From Dipodascopsis uninucleata var. uninucleata (taxonomy: Eukaryota > Ascomycota > Lipomycetes > Lipomycetales > Lipomycetaceae), in NCBI GenBank assembly GCA_030568195.1, contig JAJLTO010000010.1, positions 449,001 through 513,000 of the forward strand: 64,000 bases of DNA. The letters run 5' to 3'. A model generated the notes under the pieces. The model had not been told where the DNA came from. It ran no database searches and was given only the letters and a program-made list of their open reading frames with translations. Below are positions 53,600 to 64,000 of the stretch, one piece after another; the first letter of the stretch is position 1; every line of letters starts with the position of its first letter. A program made the position numbers and the translations under genes.

Positions 53600-56170
53600 T
53601 TAAAATTCAAGTACATCAGGGATCATATCGTTTGCCCAAGAAAACATCATTTGATCTCCACAATATGTTGGTCCAGATAGAGTATTAGAAGTAGCCGATA
53701 TTGTAGGTCCTGCTACAATATCATATGCTATATTAGCATTATTGAACTGGCGGCTATTTAAGTCATAGCCAATTGGTGCGGTAGCATATCCTTTTTGAGG
53801 AATGGTACTAGAAGGATATTGTTGCGATTGTTGAAAATTTTCATAATCAGCTATTTGGTTATATTGCACCTGAACATCATGACGCGGTACTGAAGTTTGT
53901 TGAACAGAATGACCACTAATAGACTGTTCACCATTAGAACTCATAGGAAATTGTGTGATTTCTGGCATCCTTATCTGGATCTTTCCACATATAGCCGAAG
54001 GTGCGACGTTTGTAGCCATGCCCGGATCCTCGACAGGATGAGACATTGGTTGTGAGACAGGAGTCGAGACCGGCGCTATGCTTGACGCTGCCGAATTCAC
54101 AGAGACAAATATATCATGAATCGACTTATCTACAACGGTATCATCTAAGCCATCGTAGCCACTCTTAGTACTTAAAGATGCTCTATCCGGAGACACGGGC
54201 CACGAAAAAGGCGATTCGCTATTGGAAGACATCTGTAACTGTTGATCATGAACCTGATGCTCGAGTGAATTTGCTTGGAGATGTGCAAATCGAGCTTTTT
54301 CCCGATCCATGATAATATTTAGACGTCGCCTTAGCTCCTTTAAAATCCTATATGCTTTAATTGCAAGCTTATTCCGAGTTCTAATTATCTTGAGTCTTGT
54401 AGCGGCGTTATCAATGGCATTCAAACATGTCCAAACGTCAATTATGTCATTGTCATTAATCATTGCATGTACGAAATCAGACCCATCATCATCATAGTTA
54501 AATAATACGAAGTGAGACTCTGCCATTGTGCCAGTTGCCCTTAGTATTTCACGACAAATGAGAACAGAAGGTTCCAGGTTCTGATAAACAATATTGAAAT
54601 GACGATACTGGCTTTCTCGAATAACATCATATGTGTGCTCAGCAGCGTCCAGCAGGCGAAGACAAAACCCAAGAGGATTGGCTATCTTAACCTTACGCCT
54701 ATATAAAGCACATAAAACCATACATATTAAAGTAGCAAGATTTTCACGTTCAATAGCTAGAAATGGATATGCCGTATCTAGAGAGGTGTCAGGTTTAAGA
54801 GGTGCAAAATAAGGCGGTAAGGAAGAGACAAAGCTGCTTAAATCACTGAAAACTTGATTTGGATCGGTATCCAAATTTATCAAATGCTTAGACAGCTGGA
54901 AAGCCAAAAGCTGACCGGTGTATTTAGTAATAGACTTTGCCGGCTTTGGCTCTGGAAAAAAACTGTCATCCGATATATCTAGAGGGAATGGAACTTGACA
55001 TGAATCCGTGATTAACATGCAAGGTCTGCTAAGAATCAATCCCAGCATATGATCCCAGTCATAAAGCATCCACCATAGTCTTCTACGATTTTCTCGCTCA
55101 CAAGTTAATGGCGTATTGGGTTCTTCCACATTGAGTTTGATTTCTTGAGCCATTCTGATAGTGGTAGCCATCATATACCAACAATCTTTCATCTGTGCAT
55201 GAGATTTGAGCCAGCAGACCCTTAACATACTTTCAAGCACCTTGTCAATTGATTCCGGCAACAACTCAGCTAGATCATTAGCCGCTCTGTGATACTCACG
55301 AGACAACGAATCGAAACAAGAATTGAGTTGCTGAAAAAATGGAACATGTTCTTCAGGAACAAAGAGTATAGCAATCGACATAATACGAAGAGTAACAGCA
55401 GGTACGGCGACTGAATCAATCATAGTCGACGCACTTCTCCATTTATTCAGCCTATCAAAAAACTCATATTTATTGACAGCCTGATAGAAGTTTACTTCGC
55501 TGAAATAAAGCTCTAAGAGAAGGTCAACATGTGCGTCAGGAGGCATGATTTTCAGAATCTTAGTTATCATCTTGTTGTGACGAGAAAACATTTTTTCGTC
55601 AGCACTCTGCTGACGAGGGATACCAGAAAAAGAAACAAGCTTCGAGGCTAGCTTGAGGTCCGCGATATCTTTTGCTATATTATCAACGCCGTACTTGAAA
55701 TATCCAAGCGAACCATCAATGTCCTCAGCATCATCACTCTTGTAATTGGAGTCTAAACTGCTACTTGTCAAATAGCCATCCTCCTCAAAATCACTACTCG
55801 AAGCATTCGACCTGCTAGGACTGTGTTCCCTGTATGTGCTCATTGCAGATGAGATACGCTTCTCAGATTTTTCTCCCTCTCTCTGCGAACCTTTCCCTCG
55901 AGTGCTAGATGTTTTCGTCTTTGGTGCATACTTACAAAGATGCTGCACACCACGCCCTATACATTGATTACAAGGTGACTTTCGGTCACACTATATTACC
56001 AAATAAACGCATTAGTAATAAATCATAGAAATAAAAATCTAAATGAAAGTCCTCAAGGAATATACCTTTTGCTTTCGACGATGGCATTCAGTGCACGATA
56101 TTATGACTCGTAATCGTCGAGGAGGTCCTTGACGGGAAAGATTACCACTACTAGAAGTAACAGGACTCAT
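53600..56170 (-). CDS. Zn2Cys6 transcription factor with fungal-specific regulatory domain, two exons
   Basis: Exons 56170-56066 and 55990-53600 around a 75-nt intron (GTATAT; acceptor TATAG) give 831 residues. The intron splits the zinc cluster: exon 1 ends with CTECHRRKQK and exon 2 begins with CDRKSPCNQC, so only splicing yields the six cysteines (26, 29, 36, 42, 45, 54; spacing 2-6-5-2-8). An acidic Ser/Asp-rich linker follows, then the fungal-specific regulatory domain near residues 180-560, with VDLLLELYFSEVNFYQAVNKYEF and RRRLWWMLYDWDHMLGLILSRPCM. The Gln/Ser-rich C-terminus ends in MFSWANDMIPDVLEF, a possible activation segment. Target genes cannot be told from sequence. No metabolic cluster surrounds it, since its upstream flank is a gene-poor block. 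Confidence 0.88.
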
Positions 56171-59100
56171 CTTTGTCAACTACCAGTTTTACTCTACTGA
56201 TATAGAGAACGTTTTGAACTCGTATCCCGAATACTGTTTTAATGAGATGAACTGTCTGTATTAAAAAATATGATTCCCCGCAAATGTGGAGACCGATGCG
56301 TACACCGTTCTATTGAAGAAAAGTCGTAAAGCCTAAACGAAAAATCAGAGATCTCTCATTAAAATATTCGGAAAAGCAAATGCTATATTATTTGCCGATA
56401 CATCTGTACCTATAAATCAAAAACACTACTTTCAATAATACGTGAAGTCGAGGTTGGTCTGTTACTCCGCTTCTAAAGATAAAAAGGAGATATCGCTGCG
56501 CTAATGTAGCGACTATTTGCTCGTAGTATTTGAAATGGCAAAATGGGGTTTGAAAGCCCTAATGTTTAGTCAGAATATTGCAGAATTTCTTATATAATAA
56601 AAACGCGAACATTTATAAGCACCGGCAAGTATGATTGTAACGCCATTGATAGTTATTATCTAATGCTTATAAATACGAAAATCAGTGTGTTTAGGGTTCA
56701 GGTGGATACTTGCCTTTAGCGGTAGTTAGTTTTCTAGCGGCGCCAGAAATGACGCACGAGAACATTTAGGTCAGATGTAGCAGATGACTGACCCTTCAAA
56801 TATTCAAGAGGGAACAAGTAGACAACAGGAAATACTGATAACAATAGTATAATGCCGCTTTGACTTGTGCAACCTAGAAATACGTTGATTTCCTAATGTT
56901 ACCTTGGCTTCTGGTACTCAGTTGTTCTAATTATGGGTTCAGTTTCCCTTTTCTCCAAAAAAATTATTACAAAAAGGAAGGTCTCTCTTAAATATTCTGT
57001 TGATAATCATTTTGTGGGAGCAGATCAAATGGAGTCAAAGCACGATACATAGACCAAGAAGAGTAAACTGATTCGGGCAGATATATAAGATGTCAGGTAG
57101 GATGCATCTGAAACCTAGTTATTAGTCTTTTCTCTAGTTCGACTATCATAACTTCTGATATTCGTAAACCTTATCGTGGGAAGACTGAGACGATTGAATA
57201 GGAAATTGATACAGAACCGACATTTTATCTAAAATAGATCTGAAGCAAGAAGTGAAGTGATAGTCCGCGATGCTCTACAAGAGATGGTAGTGAAGCTATT
57301 TTTCATGCGCGTCGCTATGGTGGTTTGTAGTACGTATAGGGAACGACGAGAATATCTTGAAAGATGATGATGCTAGGTTATCACTGAACTACATTATATT
57401 CCTTGGCTATGAAATTTTATAAACACTTCCATTAAAACCATATTAAATAAGTGCTTTAAATCAAAATATATGTCACACACTGAGTAATGCTGTAGAGAGA
57501 GCTTTCAAGTTTCGTGGATGCCTAACTTGAGAACAGAGGATATAAATTAAAGTTTATTTGTGTAATAAATTTCAATTTAGATAAGATTAAACCATAGCCT
57601 TAATACGTCCTGCTATAAATCTCAATTCAATGTGCAGTGCAACGTTGGCCAAGCTAGGACTTTCGCAAAACGCTTTATAGAGCCTTGTAATTGTGTCTTT
57701 ACTATAATAACCCAAAGAACAGACTGCTACGCGTTAGTTGAGCTCGCATGAGTGAAGACTGTTAACAGTTGATATCTGATCTTGTTGCGAGCTACCCTAA
57801 CCAGAACCGCTCACTGCATAAAAGTACTGTCGATTAAAGCATTTCTTATTTGTCCACTCTTGCAGTATACATTGCCTTGCTATCCCGAATTTTTCGCTTA
57901 TGTCAACTGAAAGACAGCATCGCTATATAATCTGGCTCATCTTTCCGAAGTTAAAGTAAACTTCCAGAATGACACCGCTCAACCTATTCAAATGTGACAT
58001 ATCATCTTCAAGGCATTTTCGCACTTAGCCTAAAATTACTCTATATCATCCTATTAGATCACATCATCTTGATATCTAGAATAAGAATACTGCATGGATT
58101 AACTGCTACTGCTTGCACTGTTAAAGATCTAAATCAGATACGCTGAAACCGCATGAATTGCAAGATTTGTCTAAAACCGATAATATAGGTGAATATTAAG
58201 CATATAGAAGAAAAAAGAACTTAGAACATTATTTAAATTGTTGATAGATCCTATTTTAGTCTGTTAGACGTACTTGTCTAATCTGTATCTCAGAGATGGT
58301 TAAACTATAGCTAGATCGGACAAGACGATGCATGTCAAGCTGAGTAGCGTTATATAATATGTTTAAATAATATTAGTAATTAGCCGCACCATTGAACCTT
58401 ATCAGCATCAACAAGCAAGGCTGAAAACCTACGGTGGACCCTGCCAGACATTAATGACATTCTCCACATCGATACCCTTTTAAATATTTAAAAAGCATTT
58501 CCAGGCAGGAGCGTGATGAGTAAATAGATGTAGTTGAAATATTCGTTGTTTACACTATCAGTAGACGCCTGTAAGAGATGCAGATATATGCAGCTGGCAA
58601 GCTTATAAGGTCCTTCTCATAACAATCGCTATAAAATAAGAAACGTTTCAAGGGTAGAACAGAGTCTTTACTGATTCACGTAAAAGGGCTATATGCACAC
58701 AAATAATATCAAATAGACCCATAGCTAGCCATGTCAAGGATTTGGATAAAGAATCTGAAGAGTCAAAATCTGCTTAAATCTGCTCAAGCCTTTGTCACCA
58801 TGGATAACGTGTTTGCAAACGGACACAAGCAGCACAAGAGCGCTTCAAAGACTAAGTAACATCCTAACCCTTTGGAGGTAGAAGGAGCAAAAAATACAAT
58901 TATCATACGCGAGCATAACCAATTTAAGGGAATCACTAAGAGCTGCAGCTTAGAAATTCGGAAGCGATCTGTGCTTCGAGTAAGTTCCGTTCATATGTAA
59001 GTACAGTTTCATAGTGAAACAAGAGAAGATATCGTGTATTCAAATTAAATCACAGCGACTAGAATACAATAGAGTATCCAGAAGATTATTGAGGAGACGA

Positions 59101-59909
59101 TTACGGGCCAGATACCGTGATAGGAATATTAAGCAAAATAGCAATGCCAGTGAGCTTCCTCTGAGAGAGATAAATCGGCCAGTAAAATAGTAATAAAATA
59201 AAAAATTTATTAAGATGACTATGTTGCAAGAAGGGATCAACGTTCTGATACATGTGAAATTAACGCATAGATTTACAATCTACAATTTTATCCAGATGGT
59301 TCGTGGCACTATTTAGCGTGTGTTGACATCGGAACAAGGACTCTACGGACTAGCACCGCATAACTTACTAACCCCTCCGAAGAAATACATTAAAAGAATG
59401 AGCATAGGGTTGTTAGATTCTCATAAGGACTAGCCATCGTATTATGACAAGAGCAACAAGTGTTTCGCGAAATACACAATATAATAGTGTCATTTTAAAA
59501 AAACTTACAGGTAAATTAGCAGGATCATTGCTCTGTTTGGGCTTTACCCGAAAGGAAGACCAAAACCACGCCGCCATTAATGTGATAACAAGTATATCGG
59601 GCTTCATGGACCAGGAGAAAATTTCTAGGAGATATGATCGAATTCTTTTCTGTAACGGAACTGCAAACAATCTAAAAAAATGGAAGAGATAGAGACCTAA
59701 CACGACAAATCTAATGAAGTAAAAATGGCTACATTGTCGAAACTCTTAAGAGTTGTAAACATGAAGACTTTTAACTTGTCATACGGCAGAAACTACCTAA
59801 TACATCTTTCAAAGTCTTAAGTTATCAAGCTAGCTGTTTGACTTTCAAAGCATTTATAGCTCCAGTTACTATTAAGAGACAATGCACTAAGACCACGATT
59901 GTTAGTAAA

Positions 59910-59938
59910 TGCTGTAGTAGGCTACTCTTACTACAGCA
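59910..59938. repeat. 10-bp inverted repeat
   Basis: TGCTGTAGTA at 59910-59919 is repeated in reverse complement at 59929-59938 with a 9-nt spacer. A repeat of this size may occur by chance in 64 kb. Confidence 0.4.
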
Positions 59939-60101
59939 GTGGAGCTATCGCGACTACATAAAAGCATCTGTAGTTGATATTACAAGTCGAGAAAGGCGAC
60001 ATCAGATGCCATGGCGTCTCATACGCGCTTGATAATAATACTTTAGAGAAATAGGTTGTCGAGTGAGGGAGTGCGCATAGTCTAGTTATCAAAGACCGCG
60101 C

Positions 60102-60145
60102 CATTTGGCGATGATAATTAATTGAGTCCCCTTGATCGCCAAATG
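60102..60145. repeat. 11-bp inverted repeat with 22-nt loop
   Basis: CATTTGGCGAT (60102-60112) and its reverse complement (60135-60145) flank an AT-rich loop. No associated gene is seen; it may be chance. Confidence 0.4.
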
Positions 60146-61454
60146 CAATAGAATGTGGTTTCATCTACAGTATGCCAAACACACTCATGCTCGCAGGTCA
60201 ACGAAGCAGACTAGACTACACCAGCTACAAAGAAAATCCTAGGCTGGATACATTAGCTGTGTGAAAACGTGAGTGTTCTCACATTGGTCTATCTACGTTG
60301 TGCTAGTGCGCGCGATTCAGGACTGTGGTAAAATACCCATATTAAAGTCTATATTAGCGCAAAAACTGTAATTGATCTCAAAAGATGCTTCTAACTTTAA
60401 AGGGACGTACAAGAATCTTGTCAAATTAAGAACTTATTAGCAGTTTCATGTTTATTTGGGCTATCCTTGAGCTGAGTTTCTTTCCTGACAGTCGTAATAG
60501 AGCTTAGTTTGTTCCTAGATTCAAGACGTCGTGGTGCGCTTGTACATAGTTGCTAGTTGGGAATTCGCTGAAGGCTACTGAAAGACCAGAAACAGCTTAA
60601 GTTCTGCATTGCCCTGTCAGATCTGGCACCGCAGACGGAAAGTCGAAGATATAACAGATCGTGAGGAGAAGTGAGATTCTGTTTTCGTTGTACAAAGTAG
60701 CATGCGAAGCGACCCAGCCATAACATCAAAGCGGTCTGTAGTGGTTTCACAGAGAAAGCTGCAGAGTGACACACGAAGCAAGCATTAGGAACGCCCCTCG
60801 CGTAGATACGTCTCTGCTGTCTCTTGCATTAGACAGGCACCAGCTATGCTAAAGAGCAACAGCACCATGCACTATCAGCAGCTGCAGCTGTAGCTTCAGG
60901 AACGAAACAGACGATCCTCGAAATGAGATGATCTTGTAAGGGTGTTGCACTTTCAATGCAGACTAGCGTAAGGTACGTCCATATTATTACATATTATTAC
61001 GGAAGGTCTCGCTTACTTAAATTTTCTAAAGTTCGACAATGTCTACTTCGGGCTATTTCCCAAACTGAAAAGTCAAATATTAATTGAATTTGGAAAAACC
61101 GGTCGATGCATAAACCTTGAGCTTGTTTTAGTACATCTACTCCTTGCGCTACAGGTCGCGTCCTGTTTCATGAATATTGTAATAATTCCATAACAAATCA
61201 CCAAGGAGGCTCTATGCTTTTCTTTTTAAATGGCATGCTTATTCACTACAGTGTAAACCTGATACATTTAAGAAAAATAGGTTCGCATTGTACCTGCGCT
61301 AATACTAAAAGTAACATGAAGAATTTTATGTACCCGCTTTTAGACTTTGCAGGTAGCGAAGTGAACTAGTTAGCAGCTTCTTTTGCTGCACCTGTGAACA
61401 ACCAGATTGAGCGGCTACTACTGTCAGCAGAGAGTAGCAAGGACTCTCTTCACA

Positions 61455-61464
61455 TATATATAAG
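61455..61464 (+). promoter_or_regulatory. TATA-like element upstream of the secreted-protein gene
   Basis: TATATATAAG lies about 230 bases before the ATG at 61693. The distance fits a transcription start within the AT-rich leader around 61.5-61.6 kb. The assignment is tentative. Confidence 0.4.
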
Positions 61465-61692
61465 AGGTAGTTGTACCCTGATGCAAAGAACATTCATTAG
61501 ACAGGTCGCTTCTCAAATCAACAATAGTCATTCCTTATATTCTTCACTTGTTGATATAAATATATAAATATAAAAACAAGCATATATACACATATACTTA
61601 TATATCAGTATACTTTGCAACCAGATTGCTCTTATAGTCAGTCGCTCATTCTTTTCTCGCATTTCTACTTGTTAGCACTATCATTTACGAAA

Positions 61693-62919
61693 ATGCAGTA
61701 CCTTGTCTACGTTTGTCTCTTTCTCGGTCTGGTCGCCGCACACCCTCACCATCACAGCCATAAACGTAGCACTCCTGTTGCTCAGAAGAGTTTCAGTCTA
61801 CCTGATAAGTTCACTCCTTTCAAGTCGGGCAAGCCGCACTTTACTATTCCAGGTAGCGTCATTGCCGATCGTTTCAAGGTCAGTAGCTGTGTCGATGAGG
61901 GTGAGCTAAGAGACTATAGCCACAACTTAGTCATTCACCGAGATAGTCCGACCATGTGCAACATCGGTAGTCGAACGTTGTGGTTCTTTGACGATACTTT
62001 TGTCTACAATAACGGAGAGTTCTTTGGTGCGGCTGCAAATTCTGTTGCTATTGCTAACAGTCTCTCGGAGCCTGCTCAGATTTCTGATATTTCTGTATCT
62101 GTCAGTGACGGTGTCACTGTTGCTATTCCATGGACTTCTTCTGAGGCTGCGATTCAGTACGACGTCACTGAAAGATATGCTCTCTGGGCTCATGCTCCCT
62201 GCATTCCACTTGGCAACAATAAAGCCGTTCATTTTTGGGGTCTTTGCAAGTTTAACGGCAGTCTTGAGGCTACTGCTCTTGGCTATTCTTCTGTTACATA
62301 CGAATATGAGGAGGATACCGGATCCTTGACAATCGTTCGCGATGAAGTGGTATCGAACTCTGGTAGTAACTATGTCTATGGTGGTTTTGCTTCTTTAGTC
62401 GTCAACACTGTCATCTATCTTTATGCTTTGGATTCTGGTTACTCAGGAAAGTATGACATTCACTTGGCAAAGGTCCAGCGTATGCAGTACTATGATCAGT
62501 CCAAATGGGAGTATTATGATGCTGCTACAAAAAGCTGGTCGGCTGAAAAGCCTGTACCAACTGGTCGACGACAGTCTGCTGCAGTTATTAGTGGACCAAT
62601 GCCATTCTCAACTGGCAATATTTTCTATTCTCAGTATCACAATGCTTACTTGCTTGTGTTCTTCACAGAATGGGCTGACAATACATTTTATGCGTTAACT
62701 GCTCAGTCACCTACAGGCCCCTGGAGTGATTCTGTTATCACTTTACAGAAGACTACACCTGGAGCCAATGGCTACAACTATGGCGGACAAGCTTCTCCTA
62801 TATTTTTTGAGGGTGCCGAGGAATCTAATCAAGTTGGTAAGGAGCTTTTGCTTACCTACACATACCAGGATAGCACTACTAGCTGGTATAATAAAGTGGA
62901 GAAATTGGTGTTTGAGTAA
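61693..62919 (+). CDS. Secreted beta-rich protein, possibly a DUF4185-like beta-propeller
   Basis: A 408-residue protein without introns. Residues 1-16 (MQYLVYVCLFLGLVAA) form a clear signal peptide. A His-rich stretch ending in HKR follows, which could be a Kex2-type processing site. The mature part is rich in Ser, Tyr, Trp and Gly with alternating hydrophobic residues, suggesting beta sheets. MCNIGSRTLWFFDDTF and the late PTGPWSDSV followed by GQASPIFF resemble the repeated blades of DUF4185 or glycosidase-like propeller proteins. The resemblance is to the fold type, not to a known enzyme, and no catalytic residues can be named. The frame upstream of 61693 lacks a better ATG. The gene stands alone between two gene-poor stretches and has strongly biased codons, so it may be well expressed. 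Confidence 0.75.
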   Translation: MQYLVYVCLFLGLVAAHPHHHSHKRSTPVAQKSFSLPDKFTPFKSGKPHFTIPGSVIADRFKVSSCVDEGELRDYSHNLVIHRDSPTMCNIGSRTLWFFDDTFVYNNGEFFGAAANSVAIANSLSEPAQISDISVSVSDGVTVAIPWTSSEAAIQYDVTERYALWAHAPCIPLGNNKAVHFWGLCKFNGSLEATALGYSSVTYEYEEDTGSLTIVRDEVVSNSGSNYVYGGFASLVVNTVIYLYALDSGYSGKYDIHLAKVQRMQYYDQSKWEYYDAATKSWSAEKPVPTGRRQSAAVISGPMPFSTGNIFYSQYHNAYLLVFFTEWADNTFYALTAQSPTGPWSDSVITLQKTTPGANGYNYGGQASPIFFEGAEESNQVGKELLLTYTYQDSTTSWYNKVEKLVFE

Positions 62920-64000
62920 ACTGGAGTTTTTTTTTTTTGATTTTTTTTTGATACTTTTCATTATTTTTCATGTCAACGTACTTTGTATTCTAATGTGTAT
63001 TTCTAATGCTATGTTATGAATTAAAACAATATAATCAATCTGCATATGCAAATATATTTGGTTTCACGATTGCTGATTGTTTGTTGGCTAGTAAATTTTT
63101 TCTTTTTGCTGTCATAGGACATTTTCATGACATAGTTTTAGAATTATGAATAGCAAAATATAATGGCCATGATGAGCATCGATAGGGTTTTCCTAGTCAT
63201 ATTATTGTCCTGGTATCTTTTTTATTACGAACATATAGCATTCCAGTTGCGGCTTTTTAGCTACGTTGATATAGGACTGTATTCCTTGTGTTATCATCAT
63301 AATAAGTATGGTAGCGTTTTGATATTAATGGCAATACTTTAGTTTCAAAGTAACTGTTTTTCCTATTCTCTGTGTGAGCGAGCTCTATTTTAGATTTTTC
63401 AAATATCAAGGCAAAGTTGCGTTTCTTCACGGTCTACATGTCTCTTATGTATAGATCAACCACGATATATTCTTTGTATAGTATCTACATTTGCCGTCAG
63501 CTCAAGACAGTCCCTAGACAGGGACTGCCTGCCCTAAATGTCTTTATAGTTTGTGGCATGCATAATTTCGACTAATAATGCACACTATTGTAAATAAATT
63601 AAAACATAGTTCCGCTTCTGAATAATACTAGAGGCGACCGCCTAGCTGACGGACGCTCATGGTTCCTGACTAATATTGCTAGACTGTTAATATATTGCTA
63701 ATATCCTGCTAACAATGACGTTCTAAAGAATCCCTGGGAGGCAAGGAATGTATCGGACGGACCGATGTATCTACTTTATCACTGTTTCATATTATTTGAC
63801 GCAAGGGTGAATGAGACCCTTGAAAAGGTTACGAAACATACCAGATTCAAACTTACTGACTTCTACAAACTAGGAAGCTACAATACCATCTTGCGATACC
63901 TTGGACCTTGCAGATTATATTCCTCTCATTTATCCCTTGCAAGACTGACGCAGCATCTTTAGCATGTTGTCTTTGTAGCACTAACAGTGTTATACTCAAG
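62920..64000. other. Downstream flank without a recognised gene
   Basis: Begins with T-runs after the secreted-protein stop, then AT-rich DNA. A short inverted repeat (8-bp arms) lies at 63508-63527. A 65-codon frame at 63765-63962 shows nothing recognisable. Confidence 0.5.

Larger units (their letters stand above)
56171..61692. other. Gene-poor 5.5 kb interval
   Basis: No conserved protein or exon chain was found on either strand. Frames are short (up to 96 codons at 59413-59703) and unremarkable. The left end should contain the promoter of the Zn2Cys6 regulator and the right end the promoter of the secreted-protein gene. Two modest inverted repeats lie at 59910-59938 and 60102-60145. Base composition is mixed, more GC-rich near 60.3-61 kb than in most spacers of the window. 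Confidence 0.55.

Noticed and set aside
59413-59703. Overlapping 82- and 96-codon frames on both strands
   Set aside because: No motif; neither strand shows splice partners or conserved residues.
63508-63527. 8-bp inverted repeat with 4-nt spacer
   Set aside because: Size expected by chance in a window of this length; no T-run or gene end at a suitable place.
1-64000. Search for CRISPR arrays, rRNA genes, LTR or DNA transposons, and viral fossils
   Set aside because: No regularly spaced repeats, no rRNA-like blocks, no reverse transcriptase, integrase, transposase or capsid motifs in any frame read, and no obvious paired terminal repeats. Very degraded elements cannot be excluded by eye.

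Overview
This window looks like a chromosomal segment of an intron-bearing ascomycete fungus. About 15 conserved eukaryotic genes lie on both strands with fungal family members (Zn2Cys6 regulators, a DAL81-type regulator, an IVY1-type protein, NAD-dependent isocitrate dehydrogenase subunit 2, an NCS1 Fur-type permease). At least 19 small spliceosomal introns (46-347 nt) restore conserved proteins. Their 5' sites mostly follow GTNNGT, and several have a (TA)CTAAC-type branch point. CTG is read as leucine at a conserved EFL1 position, so this is not a CUG-Ser/Ala yeast. Intron density and the presence of an MFAP1 homologue argue against a Saccharomyces-like yeast. An early-diverging Saccharomycotina lineage or another intron-rich ascomycete fits, but the species cannot be named from sequence alone.

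Layout: (1) 1-1218, 3' end of the ribosome-maturation GTPase gene EFL1/RIA1. (2) 1219-7868, a 6.6 kb stretch without a convincing gene, unusually GC-rich in its middle. (3) 7869-16430, an NCS1 permease (+) facing a giant DOCK-family exchange factor (-). (4) 16431-19204, gene-free, with one perfect 15-bp inverted repeat. (5) 19205-56170, the dense core: methyltransferase (-), UBP16/USP30-like deubiquitinase (-), ALB1 (+, spliced), PUB1/TIA1-like RNA-binding protein (-), an unrecognised four-exon gene (+), PTC1-like phosphatase (-), TRS31 (+), MFAP1 (-), TES1 (-), DAL81 (-), IVY1 (-), TFC1 (-), RTS1 (+), sugar transporter (-), IDH2 (+), tRNA-Val(AAC), Zn2Cys6 regulator (-). (6) 56171-61692, a second gene-poor stretch. 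(7) 61693-62919, a lone secreted-protein gene, then about 1.1 kb without a gene.

The genes are mostly independent housekeeping or signalling functions: ribosome assembly (EFL1, ALB1), splicing and RNA (MFAP1, PUB1), tRNA/5S transcription (TFC1), vesicle traffic (TRS31, IVY1), phosphatase signalling (PTC1, RTS1), and peroxisomal and mitochondrial metabolism (TES1, IDH2). A loose nitrogen theme exists because DAL81-type regulators act in catabolism of poor nitrogen sources and the NCS1 permease family imports uracil, allantoin and related compounds. The two are 28 kb apart and not a cluster.

Splice models were built by hand from reading frame, splice sites and family conservation, and no transcript data were seen. 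I found no CRISPR array, no intact mobile element and no clear viral fossil. I found no convincing novel system. The most useful leads are the unrecognised four-exon gene, the alternative spliced end of the PUB1-like gene, the 15-bp inverted repeat and the two gene-poor blocks.
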